Source: Aquabacterium sp. (GTDB lineage: Bacteria; Pseudomonadota; Gammaproteobacteria; Burkholderiales; Burkholderiaceae_C). Taken from it: 5,593 nucleotides of DNA. How positions within the stretch are numbered: the first letter of the stretch is position 1; each line of letters starts with the position of its first letter. Both the position numbers and the translations under genes were made by a program. Below are positions 1 to 5,593 of the stretch, one piece after another. The stretch lies in assembly GCA_017989885.1 (NCBI GenBank), contig JAGNPA010000148.1, positions 1 through 5,593 of the forward strand, in the 5' to 3' direction. A model generated the notes under the pieces. It worked only from the letters and a program-made list of their open reading frames with translations, did no database searches and was not told the origin of the DNA.

Positions 1-662
1 CGCAGATCGAGCGCCTGCTGGCCGATGCCGTGGCCGCCTCGGCCCGCCCGGTGGCCGTGGCCCGACTGGCTCATCTGGTGCGCCAGCACGTGCCCGGCAT
101 CGACACCGACTGGCTGGGCCACGGCACCTTCAAGCGCCTGCTGGAGACCTTGCACCCGCCGGGGGTAGAAATCTCGTGGTCGCACCTGGGCGGGCACGCG
201 CTCGACCCGCAGCGCCACGCGCCCGACTTCCTGAGCCAATCGGCTGCCACGGCAGGCGACCTGCCTTCACACGATGCGCGCTGGCCGCAGGTGGCCCCCA
301 TGCTGCAGGTGGCCAGCCTGCCGGCGATGTCGGGCTACAAGTACCGTGCCGTGCTGCAGGCCCTGTCCACGGCCCTGGCCGAAGGGCCGTACGCCCTGGC
401 CCACACCAGCAAGCGCATCCATGAGCTGTGCCTGGACGCGCACGTGAGCGTGAGCCGGCCCGACATCCACGCGCTGCTGCGGGCCTTGCTGTTCAACGGT
501 TTTGATCCGACCACGTCCCCGACCTCGTTCGACGACCTCGTGGCCACCACCTGCGGGGTGGCGCTGGCCGCGTGCGAACGCGAAGGCATGACCATCAGCG
601 ACGCCGACCGCGCCGCCCTGCTGGGCTGGGTGGTGAGCGAACAGGAGAAGCACGATGTTTGA
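1..662 (+). CDS. C-terminal part of a LOTUS (OST-HTH) domain protein, probably NYN-nuclease type; 5' end outside the window
   Basis: The reading frame is open from base 3 to the TGA at 660-662, so 219 residues are visible and the true start lies upstream; the in-frame GTG at 30 is merely internal. Visible residues 1-72 look like an OST-HTH/LOTUS winged helix: a first helix (IERLLADAV), then PVAVARLAHLVRQHVPGID, then a glycine-preceded helix (GHGTFKRLLETL), then a beta-like stretch and the segment HALDPQRHAP. Bacterial proteins with this arrangement usually carry an N-terminal NYN (PIN-like) RNase domain; that part would be outside the window and is inferred. Residues about 106-215 are mostly helical and may be the OST-HTH-associated domain described in bacteria. 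LOTUS domains bind RNA, so a role in RNA binding or turnover is likely. The gene overlaps pap by 8 bp, which suggests one operon. The family call rests on pattern recognition of a divergent domain, so it is moderate. Confidence 0.6.
   Translation, partial: QIERLLADAVAASARPVAVARLAHLVRQHVPGIDTDWLGHGTFKRLLETLHPPGVEISWSHLGGHALDPQRHAPDFLSQSAATAGDLPSHDARWPQVAPMLQVASLPAMSGYKYRAVLQALSTALAEGPYALAHTSKRIHELCLDAHVSVSRPDIHALLRALLFNGFDPTTSPTSFDDLVATTCGVALAACEREGMTISDADRAALLGWVVSEQEKHDV
643..648 (+). promoter_or_regulatory. Ribosome binding site of pap
   Basis: AGGAGA lies 6 bases before the ATG at 655 and inside the last codons of the upstream gene. It supports the choice of 655 as the pap start. With the 8-bp gene overlap it suggests that ribosomes ending the upstream gene can restart on pap. 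Confidence 0.7.
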
Positions 663-2295
663 ATCGGCCGCCATCGGACACCAGATCAGCAAGGACGTGT
701 ACCGCGCCGAGGTGCCCGCCTTGCGCGCCGCGCTGCTGGACGCCCAGATCGAGCTGTACCAGCGCAAGAAGATGCCCGTGCTGGTGCTGATCAGTGGACA
801 GGATGGCTCGGGCAAAGGCGAGACCATCAACCTGCTCTACGAGTGGATGGACCCGCGATTTCTGTCCACCCTGGCGTTTGCCGAACCGACCGACGAGGAG
901 CGTGAGCGCCCTCACATGTGGCGCTACTGGCGCTCGCTGCCCCCCAAGGGCCGCATCGGCATCTTTGCGGGCTCGTGGTATTCCGACCCGATCCGCGAGC
1001 GCCTGCTGGGCCAGCTTTCACTCAAGGAGTTGGACGCGCGTGCCGACCAGATCAACCGCTTCGAGGCCATGCTGGCCAACGAAGGCGCATTGGTGCTGAA
1101 GTTCTGGTTCCACCTGACCAAGGACGCGCAGCGTCAGCGCCTGAAGTCGCTGGCGAGCGACCCGCGCACCGCCTGGCGCGTGACGCAGTGGAACTGGGAC
1201 CGCCTCAAGACCTTTGACAAGCTGCAGGATGCTGCGGGCCACATGCTGCGCATGACCAACACGCCGCAGGCACCGTGGGTGGTGCTGGACGGCAGCGACG
1301 ACCGCTACCGCAACCTGACGGTGGGCAAGGTGATGCTGGACGCGATCCGCGCCCGCCTGGCCACCCCGGAGCCGGCGCACGCGCCGGTGGCCCCGATGGT
1401 GCGCGTGGACACCGACGGCCGCAATGTGCTGACCGAGCTGGACCTGACGCTGAAGCTGGAGGAGCGCCAGTACGAGAGTGAGCTGTCGCGCTGGCAGGCC
1501 CGCCTGTTCGAGCTGACGCGCGATCCGCGCTTCAAGGACCGTGCCGTGGTCTGCGCGTTCGAAGGCGCGGATGCGGCCGGCAAGGGCGGCGCCATCCGGC
1601 GCATTTCGTCGGCGCTGGATGCCCGGCAGTACCAGATCGTGCCGGTGGCCGCGCCCAACGAGGCCGAGAAGGCCCAGCCCTATCTGTGGCGCTTCTGGCA
1701 CCACCTGCCGCGCCGTGGGCACCTGACCATTTTTGACCGCACCTGGTATGGGCGCGTGCTGGTGGAGCGCGTGGAAGGCTTTTGCAGCGAGAACGACTGG
1801 CTGCGCGCCTACAACGAGATCAACGACTTCGAACACGAGCTCAGTGCGGCCGGCATCATCGTGGTCAAGTTCTGGCTGCAGACCAGCCGCGACGAGCAGC
1901 TGCGCCGTTTTGAAGAGCGCGCGAAGGTGCCCTTCAAGCAGTTCAAGATCACGGAAGAAGACTGGCGCAACCGCGAGAAATGGGATGCCTACCAGCAGGC
2001 CGTGTGCGACATGGTCGAGCGCACGAGCACGGGTGAAGCGCCGTGGACCCTGGTGGAGTCCGATGACAAGCGCCATGCGCGGGTCAAGGTCCTACGCACC
2101 CTGTGTGAAAGGCTGGAGGCCGAGCTGGAGCGGGGCACTCCCGGGGGCAAGGCCAGTGGCCTGCCTGCGGGCATCTGGGGTGACACCCACCCGCAACGGC
2201 GCGCCAGCGACAAGCCCCACAAGGGCAGCGGCAAGGGCGGTGGCAAGGTCAAGGGCAAGTCCAAGGGCAAGAAAAAGAAGGCCCGCAAAGACTGA
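655..2295 (+). CDS. pap: Polyphosphate:AMP phosphotransferase, tandem-domain PPK2 family
   Basis: This 546-residue cytoplasmic enzyme should transfer a phosphate from polyphosphate to AMP, giving ADP; family members made of two fused PPK2 domains have this activity. Domain 1 spans about residues 10-235 and has a P-loop G48-QDGSGKG. Domain 2 spans about 265-490 and has the P-loop G304-ADAAGKG and an intact Walker B/DR motif, IFDRTWYGR with D361 and R362, followed by VERVEGF. In domain 1 the matching stretch is IFAGSWY, so the Asp-Arg pair is replaced by A105-G106, and domain 2 is probably the catalytic half. Both domains keep a lid-like helical segment ending in an APW motif (residues 206-208 and 462-464). 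Residues 520-546 form an unusual tail with 12 lysines in 27 residues, which makes the protein longer than the roughly 475-500 residues I expect for the family. The ATG at 655 has a good ribosome binding site. The gene overlaps its upstream neighbour by 8 bp and ends 3 bp from the convergent ABC operon. Confidence 0.93.
   Translation: MFESAAIGHQISKDVYRAEVPALRAALLDAQIELYQRKKMPVLVLISGQDGSGKGETINLLYEWMDPRFLSTLAFAEPTDEERERPHMWRYWRSLPPKGRIGIFAGSWYSDPIRERLLGQLSLKELDARADQINRFEAMLANEGALVLKFWFHLTKDAQRQRLKSLASDPRTAWRVTQWNWDRLKTFDKLQDAAGHMLRMTNTPQAPWVVLDGSDDRYRNLTVGKVMLDAIRARLATPEPAHAPVAPMVRVDTDGRNVLTELDLTLKLEERQYESELSRWQARLFELTRDPRFKDRAVVCAFEGADAAGKGGAIRRISSALDARQYQIVPVAAPNEAEKAQPYLWRFWHHLPRRGHLTIFDRTWYGRVLVERVEGFCSENDWLRAYNEINDFEHELSAAGIIVVKFWLQTSRDEQLRRFEERAKVPFKQFKITEEDWRNREKWDAYQQAVCDMVERTSTGEAPWTLVESDDKRHARVKVLRTLCERLEAELERGTPGGKASGLPAGIWGDTHPQRRASDKPHKGSGKGGGKVKGKSKGKKKKARKD
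2221..2280 (+). repeat. Lys-Gly codon repeat in the pap 3' end
   Basis: AAGGGC occurs four times (2221, 2233, 2251 and 2263), always in phase as Lys-Gly codons, and the run ends in the A-rich stretch AAGAAAAAGAAG at 2269-2280. It encodes the basic low-complexity tail of Pap. Such simple repeats are prone to length change by slippage, so tail length may vary between strains. Confidence 0.6.
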
Positions 2296-2298
2296 GGC

Positions 2299-2314
<16 letters not shown>
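2269..2314 (-). terminator. Probable intrinsic terminator of the ABC operon, inside the pap 3' end
   Basis: A perfect 7-bp inverted repeat, GCCCGCA at 2281-2287 and TGCGGGC at 2308-2314, encloses a 20-base loop. Read on the - strand, the stem is followed at once by CTTCTTTTTCTT (2280 down to 2269), 9 T in 12, as expected for a Rho-independent terminator. On the + strand no T-run follows, so it should act only on the ABC transcript. The stop codons of both convergent genes lie in the loop. The loop is longer than usual and the U-run is interrupted by C, so efficiency is uncertain. Confidence 0.45.
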
Positions 2315-3045
<731 letters not shown>

Positions 3046-3053
3046 CGGATGCG

Positions 3054-3057
3054 CCTC
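3054..3057 (-). promoter_or_regulatory. Ribosome binding site of the ATPase gene
   Basis: GAGG on the - strand overlaps the TGA stop codon of the permease gene (3058-3056) and stands 8 bases before the ATG at 3045. This decides the start of the ATPase gene and points to translational coupling with the permease across a 10-bp gap. Confidence 0.6.
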
Positions 3058-4288
3058 AGCTGCGGATGGCTTGCGCCGGGTCCATGTAGGCGGCGCGTCG
3101 GGCCGGAGCCACGGCGGCCAGCACACCGGCCACGCTGGTCACCAGCACGATCTGCAGCGCCATGGCCGGCGGCAGGGTGATGGCAAACAGCGGCAAGCCG
3201 TCGGAGCCCTTGACGAAGGCGGTGAAGCCCGCGATCAGGCCGACAGCCAGCAACACGCCCAGCAGCGAGCCCAGTGCGGCCACCAGCACGCCCTGCAGCA
3301 GGAACACGCGCAGGATCTGACCACGGGTGGTGCCCATGGCCCGCAGGATGCCGATTTCGCGCTGCTTTTGCACCACCGAGACCACCAGCACGCTGGCAAT
3401 GCCCAGCACCACCACCAGCATCACCACCGTGCGGATCACCGCCGTGCTGACACTTTGGGCACGCAGGGCCGAGACCAGCTGGGCATTGGCCTCCTGCCAG
3501 CTTTCGACCTTGTTGGGCAGCTCGCGCGCCAGGCCCTGGGCCAGGGTCTGGGCGGTCCAGACGTCGTCCAGGCGCAGGTCGATCTGGGTCACGCCGCCGG
3601 GCAGGTTCAGCAAGGTCTGCGCCGAGCGCAGGGGCACCAGCACCATGCGACGGTTGAGGTCCTTGATGCCCAGGTCGACCAGGCCAGTCAGGCGCACGGT
3701 CTCGCGGCGCTCGTTGATGACCACGGTGATGCGGTCGCCCACGCGCACGCCCAGGTCCTCGGCCAGGGTCTGACCGATGATGGCTTCGCCGGGTGACAGC
3801 GTGAGCTGGCCGGCCACCAGCTTGCTGCGCAGGTTGACGATGCGGTCGTAGCGGCTGAGCTCGACACCCGACAGGGCGATGGCCCGGGTGGCCTCGCCGC
3901 GCTGGGCCAGGGCCGCGCCCGAGGTCATGGGCGAGACGGCGGCCACGCCGGGTCGTTGGGCCAGCAAGGTGGCGATCGCCTGCCAGTTGGTGATGGTCTG
4001 CAGGCGCTGCGCGCGGGCCTGGGTGTCGCTCCAGCGCACGGTGCCCGCTTGCGGAGGCAAGGCGGGCGTCACGCGCTCGTCCAACGGGGAGACGCTGACG
4101 TGGGCCTGCGCGCCCAAGGTCTTTTCCAGGGTGTTGCGCTGCAGGCCGGTGATGAGGGCCGAGATGTAGGCGACCACGGCCACGCCGGCGGCCACCCCCA
4201 CGATGATGAGCAGGCTCTGAAAGCGCCCTTCGGTGAGGAAGCGCACGGCCACGCGCCATTCGAAGCCCAGCGAGGGAAGTGTCGGCAT
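3056..4288 (-). CDS. ABC transporter permease, FtsX/MacB/LolC-like family
   Basis: This 410-residue inner-membrane protein is the transmembrane subunit of the exporter. It has the four-helix layout of the family: TM1 at about residues 25-49 (LLIIVGVAAGVAVVAYISAL), a periplasmic domain at about 50-280, and three C-terminal helices at about 282-306, 328-357 and 375-397. Between TM2 and TM3 lies the conserved cytoplasmic segment QREIGILRAMGTTRGQIL, which contacts the ATPase in this family. The end, PARRAAYMDPAQAIR, is also a family hallmark. It has no fused ATPase domain, so together with the next gene it forms a split MacB. The start is uncertain: ATG 4288 gives a clean N-terminus (MPTLPSLGFEWRVAVRF), but a GTG at 4294 has a weak GGA 7 bases upstream and would add two residues. 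A more distant in-frame start at 4366 would overlap the adaptor gene by 59 bp and is unlikely. The gene begins 19 bp after the adaptor stop, consistent with one operon. Confidence 0.9.
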   Translation of the reverse strand: MPTLPSLGFEWRVAVRFLTEGRFQSLLIIVGVAAGVAVVAYISALITGLQRNTLEKTLGAQAHVSVSPLDERVTPALPPQAGTVRWSDTQARAQRLQTITNWQAIATLLAQRPGVAAVSPMTSGAALAQRGEATRAIALSGVELSRYDRIVNLRSKLVAGQLTLSPGEAIIGQTLAEDLGVRVGDRITVVINERRETVRLTGLVDLGIKDLNRRMVLVPLRSAQTLLNLPGGVTQIDLRLDDVWTAQTLAQGLARELPNKVESWQEANAQLVSALRAQSVSTAVIRTVVMLVVVLGIASVLVVSVVQKQREIGILRAMGTTRGQILRVFLLQGVLVAALGSLLGVLLAVGLIAGFTAFVKGSDGLPLFAITLPPAMALQIVLVTSVAGVLAAVAPARRAAYMDPAQAIRS

Positions 4289-4307
4289 GCGCACAGTGGG
4301 ATCCGGC

Positions 4308-5593
4308 TCAGCGACTGAAGGTTTGCGAGGAGCCGCCTGCAGCGCGGTCACGCGACAAACCCGCATCCGCCGCAGCAGGGCCGGCCTTCGCCGCCGCCGA
4401 CTCGGCGCTGGATTGCCCGCGCACGCGGGTGCCGGGCGCCAGGTTCGGCGCCAGCACCACCTGCTCGCCCGCGCGCAGGCCGCTGCGCACCGCGACCTGA
4501 TCGAGGGTGCGCAGGCCCAGCGTCACGGCGCGCAGCTGGGCGCGGCCGTCACTCAGGACCAGCACCGAGGCAGCGTCGCCCTGGGTGCCTGCCGCCGGCT
4601 CGCGGATGGCCCGCAGGGGCAGCGCCAGCACCAAGGCCTCCCGGGCGGTGACCACCTCGATGGACAAGGTCATGTCCTCGCGCAGGAAAGCGGGGCGCTC
4701 GCCCTGCACGCGCAAGGTCACTTCCACCGCGCCGCTTTGGGCATTGACGGCGGGGGCGAGCCGGTCCACCACGGCCTCGAAAGGCTGGGCGGGGTAGGCA
4801 TCGGCCAGCACGGCGGCGCGCTGGCCGACTTGCAACTGACCCAGATAGCGCTCGTCCACCTGGGCGACGAGTTCGGTCGGACCGGCCACGGACAGCGTCA
4901 GCAGGCTCTTGCCGGCCTGCACGATCTGGCCGGGCTCGACGCTGCGCAACAGCACGCGGCCGGCGCCAGGCGCGCGCACCGTGGCCTGATCGAGCTTGGC
5001 GCGCGCCACCTCCACTGCGGCCTTCGCGGCGGCCAACTGGGCCTGGCTGCCGGCTTGCTCGGCGCCTTGGGGGCGGTTGGCCTGCACCTGCACGCGGGCG
5101 GCATCGCGCTGGGCGCGGGCCACGGCCACGCTGCGCTGGGCATCGTCCAGGCGCGACTGGCTGTAGAACTGCTGGGCAACCAGCTCGCGGGTGCGGGCCA
5201 GCTCGCGCTCGGCCTGCAGCAAGGTGGCCTCAGACTGTGCCAGCGAGGCTTGGGCGCTGGGCAGTGCCAGCGTCTGCACGCTGCCCAGGCGGGCCTGCGC
5301 CTGTTGCCAGTTCGCCTGGGCCTGTTGCCAGGCGGCCTGCCACTCATCGGCTTCCAGCTCAACCAGCGGGGCGCCCGCGGTGACCAGGTCGCCTTCGCGC
5401 ACCCGCACCTGCAGCACTCGGCCGGTGACGGTCACGCCCACGTCCACCCGCGCCGGGGTCTTGACCCGCCCGGTGAACTGCAGGGTGCGCACCAGCGGCT
5501 GGGCGCTCACGGTGAACACGGCCACCGGCTGCGCGCGCGTCAGCCACCCGGCCACGGCCAGTCCAACCAGCACCAGGGCCGCGATCAGCCACC
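4308..5593 (-). CDS. Periplasmic adaptor (membrane fusion) protein, HlyD/MacA type; 5' end outside the window
   Basis: The adaptor links the inner-membrane ABC permease to an outer-membrane channel. The frame is open to the window end, so the start is cut off; the in-frame GTG at 5573 sits inside the membrane anchor WLIAALVLVGLAVAGWL and is not the true start. Numbered from that GTG: lipoyl half-motifs at about 42-74 (GRVLQVRVREGDLV) and 196-227 (VRAPGAGRVLLRSVEPGQIV), an Ala/Gln-rich coiled-coil hairpin at about 75-195, a beta-barrel at about 232-310, and a membrane-proximal domain to about 384. The hairpin tip has R127, L131 and S138 followed by LD at 142-143, the R-x3-L-x6-S-x3-LD pattern of adaptors that dock with TolC. 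The last 37 residues are a low-complexity Ala/Ser tail. It is the first of three genes on this strand; its promoter lies outside the window. The presence of this subunit argues for MacAB-like export, though the substrate (antibiotic, peptide, lipid or siderophore) is unknown. Confidence 0.9.
   Translation of the reverse strand, partial: WLIAALVLVGLAVAGWLTRAQPVAVFTVSAQPLVRTLQFTGRVKTPARVDVGVTVTGRVLQVRVREGDLVTAGAPLVELEADEWQAAWQQAQANWQQAQARLGSVQTLALPSAQASLAQSEATLLQAERELARTRELVAQQFYSQSRLDDAQRSVAVARAQRDAARVQVQANRPQGAEQAGSQAQLAAAKAAVEVARAKLDQATVRAPGAGRVLLRSVEPGQIVQAGKSLLTLSVAGPTELVAQVDERYLGQLQVGQRAAVLADAYPAQPFEAVVDRLAPAVNAQSGAVEVTLRVQGERPAFLREDMTLSIEVVTAREALVLALPLRAIREPAAGTQGDAASVLVLSDGRAQLRAVTLGLRTLDQVAVRSGLRAGEQVVLAPNLAPGTRVRGQSSAESAAAKAGPAAADAGLSRDRAAGGSSQTFSR

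Noticed and set aside
1018..2076. A 352-codon open frame on the - strand opposite pap
   Set aside because: It lies antisense to a clearly real enzyme gene, its product shows no recognisable domain and is rich in His, Arg, Gln and Val, as expected from reading GC-rich codons backwards.
5359..5592. A 77-codon - strand frame at the right edge
   Set aside because: It is a shadow of the adaptor gene; the chosen frame encodes the membrane anchor and lipoyl domain and is open to the window edge.

Overview
The window looks like chromosomal DNA of a GC-rich proteobacterium. A betaproteobacterium of the Burkholderiales is the best guess, from the very high GC content, the strong G/C third-position bias and the style of the proteins; no rRNA or other marker gene is present to confirm this. 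It is almost entirely protein-coding. There are five genes in two convergent blocks, and no stretch of 300 bases lacks a gene. No tRNA, rRNA, CRISPR array, insertion sequence or phage gene was seen.

Left block, + strand (1-2295). The window opens inside a gene whose visible C-terminal part resembles an OST-HTH/LOTUS RNA-binding domain followed by a helical domain, as in bacterial NYN-nuclease/LOTUS proteins. Its stop codon overlaps by 8 bp the start of pap, which encodes a two-domain PPK2-family polyphosphate:AMP phosphotransferase with an unusual lysine/glycine-rich C-terminal tail. The overlap and a good Shine-Dalgarno sequence inside the upstream gene indicate a co-transcribed, probably translationally coupled pair.

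Right block, - strand (5593-2299, read right to left). Three tightly packed genes encode a split MacAB-like ABC export system: a membrane-anchored periplasmic adaptor (HlyD/MacA type, its start cut off by the window end), a four-helix FtsX/MacB/LolC-type permease, and a LolD/MacB-type ATPase. The adaptor carries an intact R-L-S motif at its predicted hairpin tip, which predicts docking to a TolC-like outer-membrane channel. No channel gene lies in the window. The substrate cannot be read from the sequence.

The two blocks meet with only 3 bp between their stop codons. The most interesting non-coding signal is here: a 7-bp GC-rich inverted repeat encloses both stop codons and, on the - strand, is followed directly by a T-rich run that is the antisense of the lysine codons of Pap. 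This looks like a one-directional terminator for the ABC operon embedded in the pap coding sequence. Otherwise the gene content is of known families, and I see no convincing wholly new system.
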